Assembly (NCBI GenBank): GCA_023957575.1
Contig: JAMLGU010000004.1
Span: forward strand, 124,001-188,000
DNA: 64,000 bases
Source: Chitinophagaceae bacterium
Lineage (GTDB): Bacteria; Bacteroidota; Bacteroidia; Chitinophagales; Chitinophagaceae
Direction: 5' to 3'
The position numbers were made by a program, and so were the translations under genes. Below are positions 55,779-64,000 of this stretch, piece by piece; the first letter of the stretch is position 1, and each line of letters starts with the position of its first letter. Under the pieces are notes generated by a model. It made no database searches. It saw only the letters and a list, made by a program, of their open reading frames with translations, and was not told the DNA's origin.

Positions 55779-56113
55779 CAGAACGAAGGTTTGGGATTTA
55801 GTAATAATTGAAGCGTTTGGGCAAAATTTTCTAATTCCGATACCGCCTTCACCTTTTCTTTTCTGCCGTTTTGTGTGAGCGAATAGTATTTGCGCACCCG
55901 GTTGCCGATGTTTTCCATCTCGGCTTCCAGCACGCCATCTGCTTCTAACCTGTGCAGCAGTGGATACAGAGCGCCTTCGGTAATGTTCAGTTCACCGGCA
56001 GTGAGTTCTTTCACTTTTCGGGTAATTTCATACCCATACATGCGTCCGTTTTCATGCAACAGCTTTAGCAGTATAGGCTCTAAGCATCCTTTGTAAAGTA
56101 CTTTTTTGTTCAT
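55778..56113 (-). CDS. PadR-family transcriptional regulator
   Basis: 111 residues from the chosen start at 56113 (MNKKVLYKGCLEPILLKLL); an upstream ATG at 56143 adds ten unlikely residues. The winged helix has YGYEITRKVKELTAGELNITEGALYPLLHRLEADGVLEAE in one run (about 26-65), then RKYYSLTQNGRKE. PadR proteins usually repress the operon they head, here the three membrane proteins. Confidence 0.92.
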   Translation of the reverse strand: MNKKVLYKGCLEPILLKLLHENGRMYGYEITRKVKELTAGELNITEGALYPLLHRLEADGVLEAEMENIGNRVRKYYSLTQNGRKEKVKAVSELENFAQTLQLLLNPKPSF

Positions 56114-56170
56114 TATGTATTTTGTTAAATCAAATATACACAAGAATCTTATATATAATCAACTTAGGTA

Positions 56171-56962
56171 TTAAAAAATTTTGAACTTATCTGCATCTTT
56201 CCAGAATGGGAACCTGCTACGCACAGCCGCTAATCTTTCTTTATCTAAACTGATGGTAAAAATGTCCTCCTCATCTGCTTTCTGATACAAAACCTCACCC
56301 AAAGGATCCACCACAGTACTTTCGCCACTGTGGTAAATATTGTTTCCGTCATTTCCAATACGATTTACACCTATCACAAAACATTGATTTTCAATAGCGC
56401 GCGCCCTCAACAGGGTTTTCCAGGCGGTGGCACGGCTCTGCGGCCAGTTGGCCACATACACCAGCACATCAAATTCGGCTTCTTCATTGTCGGCAGGGCT
56501 TTGCCTGGCCCAAACAGGGAAACGAAGGTCGTAGCAAATTTGCAGGTTAATCTTCCAGCCGTTTACCGATGCTATCAGTCTTTTGCTACCGGCGCTATAT
56601 TGTTCGTCTTCATTGGCATAGGCAAAGAGGTGCCGCTTGTCGTAGTGCCCGTATTGTCCATTGGGCAGCATCCAGATCAGCCGGTTGAAATATTTTCCAG
56701 CCTCCTCAATAATAAGGCTGCCGGTGAGAATCAGCTTTTTCCTGCCGGCGATATTTTTCATCCATTGCACTGTATCGCCGGTCATCGTTTCGGCTAATTT
56801 GGCCGGGTTCATGCTGAAACCGGTAGAAAACATTTCGGGCAGCACAACTATTTCCGTTTTCTGGCTGATGCTTTCAATCTTCTGTTGCAGCATTTGCAGA
56901 TTGGCTACCTTGTCTTCCCAATGAAGGTGTGTTTGTATCAATGTAAAACTCAGGTTGTTCAT
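56171..56962 (-). CDS. Nitrilase-family amidohydrolase, omega-amidase-like
   Basis: 263 residues, cytoplasmic. The catalytic triad is visible: Glu in VVLPEMFSTGF, Lys in HYDKRHLFAYA and Cys in LQICYDLRFPVW. ANWPQSRATAWKTLLRARAIENQ follows. This combination matches the omega-amidase/YafV branch that hydrolyses alpha-ketoglutaramate or alpha-ketosuccinamate in metabolite repair. 12 bp after recX. Confidence 0.88.
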   Translation of the reverse strand: MNNLSFTLIQTHLHWEDKVANLQMLQQKIESISQKTEIVVLPEMFSTGFSMNPAKLAETMTGDTVQWMKNIAGRKKLILTGSLIIEEAGKYFNRLIWMLPNGQYGHYDKRHLFAYANEDEQYSAGSKRLIASVNGWKINLQICYDLRFPVWARQSPADNEEAEFDVLVYVANWPQSRATAWKTLLRARAIENQCFVIGVNRIGNDGNNIYHSGESTVVDPLGEVLYQKADEEDIFTISLDKERLAAVRSRFPFWKDADKFKIF

Positions 56963-56974
56963 GTCATCATTATT

Positions 56975-57445
56975 TTAAAGTTCCTTATTTTTAAAACACT
57001 GGTTAATCAGTTCTGTTTCAAACCCTTTCTGCACCAGGAAATCATTAGTCTTCTTCATTTTGGCAAATTTATTACCTGAAAGGCTTTGCCATTTCTTTGT
57101 AAAAAGTTGATGAAGTGTTTTCAGATAGTCATCCTCATCTATTTCTTTCATTGCCGTTTTAATACAATACTCGCTGATGCCTTTTTGTTTGAGGTGATAC
57201 CTGATTTTTTTCCGGCCCCATTGTTTTTGTCTGAAATGCCCTCCGGCAAAGAGTTTGGCATACCGTTCCTCGTTCAGGAAATTATCTTCAATAAGCGAAG
57301 CCAGAATTTCATCATGATACTTTTTCCACACACCTAAGTCGTACAGCTTACTTACCACATCGCTGTGGCAACGCTCGCTGTGCGCACAGTAGCGCCTCAG
57401 CCTTTGGAGCGCCTGCTCGGGTGTTAAAGGAGTATTTGTATTCAT
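56975..57445 (-). CDS. recX: RecX regulatory protein
   Basis: 156 residues of tandem three-helix RecX repeats: PEQALQRLRRYCAHSERCHSDV, LIEDNFLNEERYAKLFAGGHFRQKQWGRKKI (split), and the C-terminal YLKTLHQLFTKKWQS. It modulates RecA filament activity. It is not next to recA here. Confidence 0.88.
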   Translation of the reverse strand: MNTNTPLTPEQALQRLRRYCAHSERCHSDVVSKLYDLGVWKKYHDEILASLIEDNFLNEERYAKLFAGGHFRQKQWGRKKIRYHLKQKGISEYCIKTAMKEIDEDDYLKTLHQLFTKKWQSLSGNKFAKMKKTNDFLVQKGFETELINQCFKNKEL

Positions 57446-57610
57446 CTTCTGAAATGTTTCTGCCTAAAAACGGTTCAAAAATATACATTTATCAGCCCTA
57501 ATGAGAAGTTATTCACAACTCAAAAATTTTGAGGATAGATTTTTGAGAGAATAAACAATAAAATAGTAGTTTCGCCATTAGCAAGATTTATAAAATATAA
57601 AATATTACAG

Positions 57611-58726
57611 ATGAAATTTATTGCATCATCTTCGGCGTTGCTTAAACAGTTACAGAACATATCGGGCGTTATTAACACCAATACTGTGCTGCCCATATTG
57701 GAAGATTTTCTTTTTGAAATTGAAAAGAACCGGCTTACACTGGTGGCTACCGATTTGGAAACAGTGATACGAACCGAGATGGAAATTGAAGCCAGAGAAA
57801 ATGGCAAAGTGTGTATCCCTGCCAAAATATTGTTAGATACGCTAAAAAACATACCCGACCAACCACTTTCATTCAATATTGACAGTAATTATGGAGTAGA
57901 AATCACCAGTGACAATGGAAAGTATAAGGTGATGGGCGAAAGCCCTGAAAATTTTCCTAAGGAGCCGGTGGCTGATGACACCACCTCTTTTACTATGACC
58001 TCTTCGGCCCTTATTTCAGGAATCAATAAAACCTTGTTTGCCACCAGTACCGATGATTTGCGGCCGGCCATGACAGGAGTTTTCTTTGAGTTGGATACCG
58101 AGAGTATCCAGTTTGTGGCAACGGATGCCCACAGATTGGTAAAATATAAAAGGAACGATGTAAGCTGCCCAAAGGAAGATTCGTTTATTGTTCCCCGTAA
58201 GCCATTGACATTGCTAAAATCGGCCCTTCCTGACAATGAAGATGAAATCACACTGAACTATAATGAGAATCACTTATTTGTAACTCATGGCAACCTGCAA
58301 ATGAGTTGCCGCCTGATAGATGCGCGATTCCCCGATTATAAAGTGGTGATACCTCAGGGCAATCCTTACCGGCTTACCGTAAATCGTATGGACTTCATGG
58401 GAGCGCTTCGCAGGGTAAGCATCTTCAGTAATAAAAGCACCTATCAGGTAGCGTTGAACATCACCGGCAGTGAGTTACAACTTTCATCTCAGGATGTGGA
58501 TTTCAGCTTTGAAGGAAACGAAAGAATGCAATGCCAGTATAATGGCGAAGATTTAATGATAGCCTTTAATGCCCGTTTTGTTATAGAAATGCTGGGCGCT
58601 ACCAATAGCGAAGAGGTGTATATGGAACTGAGCACACCCACCAAGGCAGGCCTCATCAAACCAATGGATCAAAAAGAAAGTGAAGAGCTACTGATGCTGG
58701 TAATGCCATTGATGATTAACCTGTAA
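57611..58726 (+). CDS. dnaN: DNA polymerase III subunit beta (sliding clamp)
   Basis: 371 residues with three clamp domains: N-terminal MKFIASSSALLKQLQNISGV and TNTVLPILEDFLFEI, middle FATSTDDLRPAMTGVFFEL and VATDAHRLVKYK, C-terminal YRLTVNRMDFMGALRRVSIFSN, ending in LMLVMPLMINL. It forms the ring that tethers polymerase to DNA. No dnaA lies beside it in this window. A single near-match to a DnaA box (TTATTCACA, 57509-57517) is upstream. Confidence 0.97.
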   Translation: MKFIASSSALLKQLQNISGVINTNTVLPILEDFLFEIEKNRLTLVATDLETVIRTEMEIEARENGKVCIPAKILLDTLKNIPDQPLSFNIDSNYGVEITSDNGKYKVMGESPENFPKEPVADDTTSFTMTSSALISGINKTLFATSTDDLRPAMTGVFFELDTESIQFVATDAHRLVKYKRNDVSCPKEDSFIVPRKPLTLLKSALPDNEDEITLNYNENHLFVTHGNLQMSCRLIDARFPDYKVVIPQGNPYRLTVNRMDFMGALRRVSIFSNKSTYQVALNITGSELQLSSQDVDFSFEGNERMQCQYNGEDLMIAFNARFVIEMLGATNSEEVYMELSTPTKAGLIKPMDQKESEELLMLVMPLMINL

Positions 58727-58749
58727 TCGGACCAAAAATACGCAGAATA

Positions 58750-58791
58750 AAAACAGGCTGTATCTTCAATAATGATGATACAGCCTGTTTT
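58750..58791. terminator. Bidirectional intrinsic terminator
   Basis: AAAACAGGCTGTATC at 58750-58764 and its exact complement at 58777-58791, 12-nt loop, with an A-run before and a T-run after. It serves dnaN on the plus strand and the small convergent gene on the minus strand. Confidence 0.88.
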
Positions 58792-58812
58792 TATTAAATA
58801 TTATTTGTTGGT

Positions 58813-59016
58813 TTACCAGTCTTGTTTTGCAAGTCCGGCTTTGATTGCAGCCAGCGCTTTTGCTTCGCCAAGAAGGGCGGTTAATTTGTTGCCTTTACCG
58901 TCATGGCCTTTTGCAATGTAGCCTCCTTTGGCTGTTCTTGAAACCACAGCTTCCTGAATAGGTACATTTTTTTCTTTAGTTTTTACATTGTAAGCGGTAA
59001 GTGTTACATCTGCCAT
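58813..59016 (-). CDS. Small conserved protein, function unknown
   Basis: 67 residues from ATG 59016 (MADVTLTAYNVKTKEKNVPI); upstream in-frame ATG 59094 adds a poorly supported extension. It is basic, with EAVVSRTAKGGYIAKGHDGKG and an Ala-rich C-terminal helix (LLGEAKALAAIKAGLAKQ). Its length and charge could suit nucleic-acid binding, but I do not recognise it. Confidence 0.6.
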   Translation of the reverse strand: MADVTLTAYNVKTKEKNVPIQEAVVSRTAKGGYIAKGHDGKGNKLTALLGEAKALAAIKAGLAKQDW

Positions 59017-59140
59017 AATTAATATTTTTTGCGTTTTAAAAGCGTGAAGGTAAGGTTTTTTGAGAAATACAGGTAAAATTGGTAGATTTACCATCGATTT
59101 TGATTTGAATTAAATCCAAAACCTTCAATTTCTAAGTTTA

Positions 59141-60208
59141 ATGAAAAGGGTTACTATTTTTCCCCTATTTTTTGCCATTCTGACAATTTTAGTCTTCGGG
59201 ATTCAAAGTTGTCGAAAAAAAAACGCTCCGGTGCCTCCTCCTACTCCGCCTCCACCGCCGGTAAATATTCAGATGCCTCCGGGTTTTGGGTTTTATGTAG
59301 TGGGTTACTTCCCCAGCTACAGAATAGTAAGCGAGTATCCTGACAGGATGTATAAAATGTGTAATGTCATTAATTATGCATTTGCCAGTGTTAACGCTTC
59401 GGGTACTTTGGATTTTAATACACAAACTAAATTTGATTCGGTTTATAACAGGGCTAAGGCTAACGGTGTCAAAGTATTTTTAAGCATCAATGGCGCTCAT
59501 GCCGATTTTGCCAAAGCCTGTGCATCACCTTCCTCAAGGCTGATTTTTATAAATGACGTGATGAAAAAACTTCGTCTGCTAAAACTCGATGGTATTGATA
59601 TGGACTGGGAGTACCCTACCGCAGCCGATGGCACCCACGAAACATTTGCAGTAATGATGAAGCAGCTTTCAGATTCGCTACATGTAGATGCAAAATATTA
59701 TTTAACCGCTGCCATCACTCCCGGTATTTACTCCGGCAATATCAGAGACGGAATAAAAAGCGAGTTGTTCAACTATGTTGATTTTTTCAATATCATGGTT
59801 TATGATGATTTTAGTACCACCGTACCTTACAGGCAGCATAGTTCGTTCAGCATGGCAGTGAGCAGCCTCAACTACTGGTTGAATACAAGAGGTATGCCGG
59901 TTCAAAAATGTGTAATGGGAATACCGGTGTATGGCCGACCATCGGGAATTACTCAAACCAATACCACACTCACGTATAGATCCATACTTTCGCAGGGAGG
60001 TAGTCCTCTGTCAGATTCTGCTGTTGTAACCGCTGGCGGCTTTTCTAACTATACCATTTATTACAATGGGCAACCTACCGTAAAAAAGAAAGCCGCCTAT
60101 GCCAAGCAGGTTGCAAACGGTATAATGTTTTGGGAGTTTGGCCAGGATGCCAATAATGACAATTCGCTGATAAAAGCTGCATGCGATACCATTGGAAGAA
60201 GTTATTGA
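59141..60208 (+). CDS. GH18 chitinase-like lipoprotein
   Basis: 355 residues. Lipobox IQSC (Cys24), a Pro-rich linker (30-45), then a GH18 TIM barrel: VVGYFPSYRIV, VFLSINGAH, catalytic DGIDMDWEYP with Glu157, YFNIMVYDDF-like VDFFNIMVYDD, and C-terminal GIMFWEFGQDA. It should hydrolyse beta-1,4-GlcNAc polymers (chitin or peptidoglycan-like glycans) at the outer membrane. Short for a chitinase and without a chitin-binding domain. Confidence 0.92.
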   Translation: MKRVTIFPLFFAILTILVFGIQSCRKKNAPVPPPTPPPPPVNIQMPPGFGFYVVGYFPSYRIVSEYPDRMYKMCNVINYAFASVNASGTLDFNTQTKFDSVYNRAKANGVKVFLSINGAHADFAKACASPSSRLIFINDVMKKLRLLKLDGIDMDWEYPTAADGTHETFAVMMKQLSDSLHVDAKYYLTAAITPGIYSGNIRDGIKSELFNYVDFFNIMVYDDFSTTVPYRQHSSFSMAVSSLNYWLNTRGMPVQKCVMGIPVYGRPSGITQTNTTLTYRSILSQGGSPLSDSAVVTAGGFSNYTIYYNGQPTVKKKAAYAKQVANGIMFWEFGQDANNDNSLIKAACDTIGRSY

Positions 60209-60308
60209 TAAAGGTTGATGGGAATTGGGAGTTAAAAAAAAGGGAGAAGGCAAGAATACCCTCTCCGATTTTTACATGAGAAATATTTAGAATATTGTGA
60301 TTATTTAA

Positions 60309-60758
60309 TTATTTATCTCCATTTATGAATTTGGACTTCAGAGAGATGTCTCCGTTTTGATCAACATAGATATTGTACCAGTTCTTATCATTTTTAAGAG
60401 TGATAAAATAATGAACTCCTGAATCTTTTGATACTTCGGTTACTCCCCAAATTTCCTCGTCTGTGTAAGCTTTTTTTACACTGTACAAAATATTTGTTGC
60501 CAGGTTTTCTTCTTTATAATACCTGATGGTTTGTACCAAATCGCCTTTATTGTTGATAATGGCTTTTGTTCTGATGGCTCCCTGTACAAAACTGGCTTCA
60601 TTCAGTTTTTCTGAAGACTTCCAGGTTACATCTTCTGCATTTTTAAAAATCTGGTGAAAGGTGTGAAGTACTTTGTCATTTACTTCCGAAGGGTTAGAAG
60701 CCTTTACTGTTGAGCTGAGACAAAAGATGACTGCGGCAAAAAGAATTAAATGTTTCAT
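60309..60758 (-). CDS. Small secreted protein of unknown function
   Basis: 149 residues, Sec signal (MKHLILFAAVIFCLSSTVKA). It resembles the small PepSY-like/beta-lactamase-inhibitor-like secreted proteins of Bacteroidota: NAEDVTWKSSEKLNEASF, YYKEENLATNILYSVKKAY, VHYFITLKNDKNWYNIYVD. Role unknown. Confidence 0.65.
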   Translation of the reverse strand: MKHLILFAAVIFCLSSTVKASNPSEVNDKVLHTFHQIFKNAEDVTWKSSEKLNEASFVQGAIRTKAIINNKGDLVQTIRYYKEENLATNILYSVKKAYTDEEIWGVTEVSKDSGVHYFITLKNDKNWYNIYVDQNGDISLKSKFINGDK

Positions 60759-60833
60759 TGTTGATTTTTTTAAAAGTTTATAAATAATTGGTTTGTTTCT
60801 GAGTCAAAAATAGTATTGCCAAAGGCCTGCAGG

Positions 60834-60905
60834 CAACAGCTTTTGGGCGAAAGCCCTGTAAAATGGCGGCGAAAAGCAGAAACCTAAGGGTGAAAGGCTG
60901 TTTTG
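60834..60905 (+). promoter_or_regulatory. Candidate structured RNA leader before the cystathionine gamma-synthase-type gene
   Basis: An outer pairing of CAACAGCTTT (60834-60843) with AAAGGCTGTTTTG (60893-60905) encloses GGGC-GAAA-GCCC (60845-60856), a 4-bp stem with a GNRA loop. It is about 180 bp before the start codon in the gene-free stretch 60759-61087. It could be a leader RNA of the sulfur-amino-acid gene, but I recognise no known riboswitch consensus. Confidence 0.25.
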
Positions 60906-61087
60906 AAAAACGATATGGCATCTTGTTAATCACTTTCATTATTGAATTGTTTTAAATAGGAATCGTTTCTTAGATTTAAATTGTTACAGATGCTCCTTTT
61001 CTTTATTGTTAAGAATCTGTTTAAAAAGCCAGGTAGCTTAATTATAGCTTTCATTTGCTATTTTTGACAATAAATAATGAATAAATA

Positions 61088-62227
61088 ATGAATCGCGATA
61101 CTAAGATTATCCATGCCGGAGCCGACCCTGATCCTTCTACCGGCGCAGTTTCTACTCCTATATTTCAAACTTCCACCTATGCCCAATCTGCACCCAACGA
61201 GCATAAGGGTTACGATTACTCTCGCGCAGGGAACCCCACCCGCACTGCACTTGAGACTGCATTGGCAGCACTGGAAAATGGCAGACATGCACTGGCATTT
61301 GGCAGTGGGGTGGCTGCTACCGATGCGGTAATCAAACTGCTGAAACCGGGCGATGAGGTGATAGCCGCATCTGATATGTATGGCGGCACTTACCGGTTGT
61401 TTTCAAAAGTGTGGGAAGGGTTTGGGATAAAATTTATTTATACTGATACAACAAATATTGAAAATGTAGAGAAATCAGTGAGCGCTAATACAAAGCTGAT
61501 CTGGGCAGAGTCTCCAACCAATCCATTGATGAATATTACCGATATAGCTGCGGTGGCACAGGTAGCCAAAAAAGCAAATGCATTGTTGTGCGTGGACAAC
61601 ACTTTTGCTTCTCCCTATCTGCAAAATCCGCTTGACCTGGGGGCAGATATTGTGATGCACTCTGTAACCAAATATCTTGGAGGGCACAGCGATGTGGTAA
61701 TGGGAGCGCTGATGATGAACAATGACGAACTACGTGAAAAATTATTCTTCATACAAAAAAGCTGCGGAGCCATTCCGGGCCCGATGGATTGTTTCTTGGT
61801 GCTGCGCGGCATCAGAACCCTGCATGTGCGGATGCAGCGGCATTGTGAAAACGGAAGAAAAGTAGCTGAATATTTAAGATCGCATGATAAAGTGAAGAAA
61901 GTATTCTGGTGCGGGTTTGAAGATTTCCCCGGCTACGAAATTGCAAAGAAGCAGATGCGCGATTTTGGCGCTATGATTAGCTTTGAACTGAAAGACGAAT
62001 CCATGGAGGCAGTTAAGAAAGTACTCAGCTCTGTACGGGTATTTACGCTAGCTGAAAGTCTGGGAGGTGTAGAATCGTTAGCCAATCATCCTGCCACCAT
62101 GACTCATGCTTCTGTACCGAGAGAAGAGCGGATTAAAAACGGATTGAGCGATTCACTTATCAGGCTGAGTGTGGGCATTGAAGATGCGGAAGACCTGATT
62201 GAAGACTTGAAGCAGGCAATAGATTAG
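61088..62227 (+). CDS. Cystathionine gamma-synthase / gamma-lyase family enzyme
   Basis: 379-residue PLP enzyme of the Cys/Met metabolism family. Lys195 in HSVTKYLGGHSD binds PLP. Also seen: TPIFQTSTYAQSAP, YDYSRAGNPTR, FGSGVAATDA, ESPTNPLMNITDI, VDNTFASPYLQNPLDLGAD (split) and SLGGVESLANHPATMTHA. It makes or cleaves cystathionine in methionine/cysteine interconversion; synthase versus lyase cannot be decided from sequence. TATTTTTG at 61059-61066 is a possible -7 box. Confidence 0.93.
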   Translation: MNRDTKIIHAGADPDPSTGAVSTPIFQTSTYAQSAPNEHKGYDYSRAGNPTRTALETALAALENGRHALAFGSGVAATDAVIKLLKPGDEVIAASDMYGGTYRLFSKVWEGFGIKFIYTDTTNIENVEKSVSANTKLIWAESPTNPLMNITDIAAVAQVAKKANALLCVDNTFASPYLQNPLDLGADIVMHSVTKYLGGHSDVVMGALMMNNDELREKLFFIQKSCGAIPGPMDCFLVLRGIRTLHVRMQRHCENGRKVAEYLRSHDKVKKVFWCGFEDFPGYEIAKKQMRDFGAMISFELKDESMEAVKKVLSSVRVFTLAESLGGVESLANHPATMTHASVPREERIKNGLSDSLIRLSVGIEDAEDLIEDLKQAID

Positions 62228-62318
62228 TTTTAAATTCTGAAATATTAAATATTACAACCAATTCAGCTGCTACCTGAAGATGTCTTTGAAAAATTGTGTT
62301 AGGACAGTTATTTTTTCC

Positions 62319-62417
62319 TGTCATTTTTCGAGTGAAACGGAGTGAGAAATCTCCTCCTTTCCAAAACAATAAGACATCTACCTTCGGTCGATATGACCGT
62401 GACAAAGAGTGAAATGA
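62319..62417. repeat. Possible dispersed REP-like intergenic repeat
   Basis: Between two convergent genes. TGTCATTTTTCGAGTGAAAC and GGAGTGAGAAATCTCC at the left, and CTACCTTCGGTCGATATGAC at the right, form an imperfect inverted pair. It resembles the TCATTTCGA..GAGAAATCTC type of short repeat that recurs between genes in many Bacteroidota genomes. Only one copy is in the window. Confidence 0.4.
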
Positions 62418-62468
62418 CTGTGGGAAAGTACCGCAGGTTTAGGCAAGAAAAATTATTTCTCTTACCAT

Positions 62469-63029
62469 TTATTTGATGATTCTCGATGGGTTTTTTTTCA
62501 AAAAATCATCCCATCCTTTAAGTGTGCCGCTTTTGTGTACTGGAGCATGTATTTGATAATGATGGCACATGGCTACAGCCAGCGCATCGGTGGCATCATA
62601 GTAATCCGGCATTTCTTTCAGCGACAATATCTGCTGCAGCATCGCCCACACCTGTTCTTTAGCCGCATTACCATTTCCGGTAATGGCTTGCTTTACTTTT
62701 CGGGGAGAGTATTCGGTAATGGGCAAGTGACTCTGCATGGCAGCAGCAATAGCAACTCCTTGTGCACGCCCTAATTTGAGCATACTTTGCACATTTTTAC
62801 CAAAAAAAGGCGCTTCAATGGCAAATTCATGAGGTTTAAACTCTTTGATGATTTCCGTTACTTTCTGATAAATCAGGTGCAGTCTTTCATAACCTTCGAT
62901 GCGGCTATTGAGTTTCAGAGAGCGCATTTCGTGTAAATGCACCTTATTTCCGGTACATTCAATAACGCTATAACCCATTATTAATGTGCCGGGATCAATA
63001 CCTAAAATTATTTTACCTGATCTTTGCAA
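62469..63029 (-). CDS. ruvC: Holliday junction resolvase RuvC
   Basis: 186 residues. Catalytic acids are visible: Asp12 in ILGIDPGT, Glu in FAIEAPFFGKNVQS, and the C-terminal YYDATDALAVAMCHH acids. It cleaves Holliday junctions during recombination with RuvAB. Divergent from the membrane protein gene at 63056 with a 26-bp gap. Confidence 0.95.
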   Translation of the reverse strand: MQRSGKIILGIDPGTLIMGYSVIECTGNKVHLHEMRSLKLNSRIEGYERLHLIYQKVTEIIKEFKPHEFAIEAPFFGKNVQSMLKLGRAQGVAIAAAMQSHLPITEYSPRKVKQAITGNGNAAKEQVWAMLQQILSLKEMPDYYDATDALAVAMCHHYQIHAPVHKSGTLKGWDDFLKKNPSRIIK

Positions 63030-63055
63030 GAATTATATATTTACCGTTTTAATTC

Positions 63056-64000
63056 ATGAAGGTTCCCAAAAATATAAAAATATTCATCAACTATTTTTTA
63101 GGGCCTGTTTTATTTGTTTGGTTAAGCTGGTCTATTTATAACCAAATAAAGTCACAAACAGGACTCAGAGAATCCTGGCAATATATAAAGGCGGCTTTCT
63201 CAAGCCCGTCGGTATTTTTATTGATTGGCACTTTTTTGTTAATGTTTGTGCATTGGGGTATAGAGGCTTTTAAGTGGCAGCTGGCTATTAAAGGAATACA
63301 AAAGGTCAATTTTTTAACAGCATATAAGGCCGTCTTATCGGGAGTTTCATTCTCAATGACCACACCCAACCGAATTGGAGAGTATTTTGGAAGGGTATTG
63401 TATGTAGAAGAAGGGAAACGTATTAAAGTAGCCTCCCTAACCATTGTTTGCAGCATGAGCCAGTTGATTACCACTATATTTATGGGTTTCATAGCGTTGT
63501 ATTTTTTGCGGGAGCCTATTGCGGAGGCAGGATTACTATCAATAGCATGGATAAGATCTGTTTTTTGGGGTATTTTTGCAGTTCTGATTGTATTTTTACT
63601 GTTTTATTTCAGAATTGCCTGGTTAGTAAAAATAATTAATACTTTGCCGGCTTTTCAGAAGTTTTCATGGGTAATTGAGGCGTTGGAGCAGTATAATGCA
63701 ACTAAATTGTTAAGATTTTTATCATTATCAGTAGGTAGATATTTTATATTTATATTGCAATACTATTTGTTATTGCAGTTTTTTGGAGTAGTAATGGGTT
63801 TTGGTGAGGTTTGGATTTCTGTGGGTGCAATGTTTTTATTGATGGCCATCATACCAACTATTGCGCTTTTTACGGACCTCACCTTGAAAAATGAAATTAA
63901 TTTAAAATTGCTGGGCTTATTTAATACTAACCATTTAGGTATAAGTTTGACAACACTCGGCGTATGGATAATAAACCTTGTGATACCGGCTATAATAGGC
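63056..64000 (+). CDS. Lysylphosphatidylglycerol synthase/flippase-like membrane protein, 3' end outside window
   Basis: The frame from ATG 63056 is open to the window edge (315 codons). It encodes a polytopic membrane protein with the segment SFSMTTPNRIGEYFGRVLYV, typical of the UPF0104/LPG synthase transmembrane family, plus several hydrophobic helices (about 12-27, 50-65, 135-160, 170-190). Related proteins act as lipid flippases or aminoacyl-phosphatidylglycerol transferases. The catalytic soluble domain, if any, is not in view. Confidence 0.8.
   Translation, partial: MKVPKNIKIFINYFLGPVLFVWLSWSIYNQIKSQTGLRESWQYIKAAFSSPSVFLLIGTFLLMFVHWGIEAFKWQLAIKGIQKVNFLTAYKAVLSGVSFSMTTPNRIGEYFGRVLYVEEGKRIKVASLTIVCSMSQLITTIFMGFIALYFLREPIAEAGLLSIAWIRSVFWGIFAVLIVFLLFYFRIAWLVKIINTLPAFQKFSWVIEALEQYNATKLLRFLSLSVGRYFIFILQYYLLLQFFGVVMGFGEVWISVGAMFLLMAIIPTIALFTDLTLKNEINLKLLGLFNTNHLGISLTTLGVWIINLVIPAIIG

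Noticed and set aside
57509..57517. TTATTCACA near dnaN as a DnaA box or replication origin
   Set aside because: Single near-match, no dnaA, no cluster of boxes; dnaN alone does not mark the origin in Bacteroidota.
1..64000. CRISPR arrays, tRNA or rRNA genes, prophage
   Set aside because: No regularly spaced repeats, no cloverleaf-like stretch and no phage structural genes were seen by eye; a dedicated scan could still find a tRNA.

Overview
The window is chromosomal DNA of a Bacteroidota bacterium, most likely a Chitinophagia/Chitinophagaceae-type soil or plant-associated organism. The evidence is SusC/SusD outer-membrane pairs, many secreted glycoside hydrolases with Sec or lipoprotein signals, AT-rich intergenic DNA, two sites with the Bacteroidota promoter geometry (TTTG, 19 bp, TAnnTTTG), and the gene repertoire of the right-hand part. 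Genus cannot be fixed from the sequence alone. No tRNA, rRNA or CRISPR array was seen.

Region 1 (1-18.6 kb, all minus strand) is an arabinan/pectin side-chain utilisation locus. An intact susC-susD pair is followed by a GH92 mannosidase, two intact GH51 arabinofuranosidases and a GH43-GH51 fusion broken by one in-frame TGA. Beyond that lie a second susC, cut short by an IS200-type insertion, and a GH43 lipoprotein that leaves the window. The partner susD of the broken susC is missing, so this arm of the locus is decaying.

Region 2 (18.8-43.1 kb) is a block of about 21.4 kb between two 1,451-bp insertion sequences with identical encoded proteins in inverted orientation (ISAon1-like, ISL3-related). 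Each copy has its own perfect 8-bp target duplication. Inside are a LacI-type regulator and a tightly packed ten-gene minus-strand operon: aldo/keto reductase, Zn-dehydrogenase, amidohydrolase lactonase, an alpha-glucuronidase-like protein, GH28, GH95, GH2-malectin, GH78, a GH43-like propeller protein and GH2. The first three genes match the non-phosphorylative L-galactose (or L-fucose) oxidation pathway. Together with GH95, GH28, GH78 and GH2 this suggests use of an L-galactose- or L-fucose-decorated pectin such as rhamnogalacturonan-II chain A, with the freed sugar feeding into the galacturonate route. This is the most interesting system in the window.

Region 3 (43.1-64 kb) is ordinary housekeeping and conserved DNA: an SDR-type oxidoreductase, a glycosyltransferase, a gamma-glutamylcyclotransferase-like protein, an LpxH-like hydrolase, a MscS channel, a thioredoxin-like protein, a MerR regulator, alaS, two small conserved proteins, a PadR regulator with three paralogous membrane proteins, a nitrilase-family amidase, recX, dnaN, a GH18 lipoprotein, a cystathionine gamma-synthase-type enzyme, ruvC and a partial flippase-like membrane protein.
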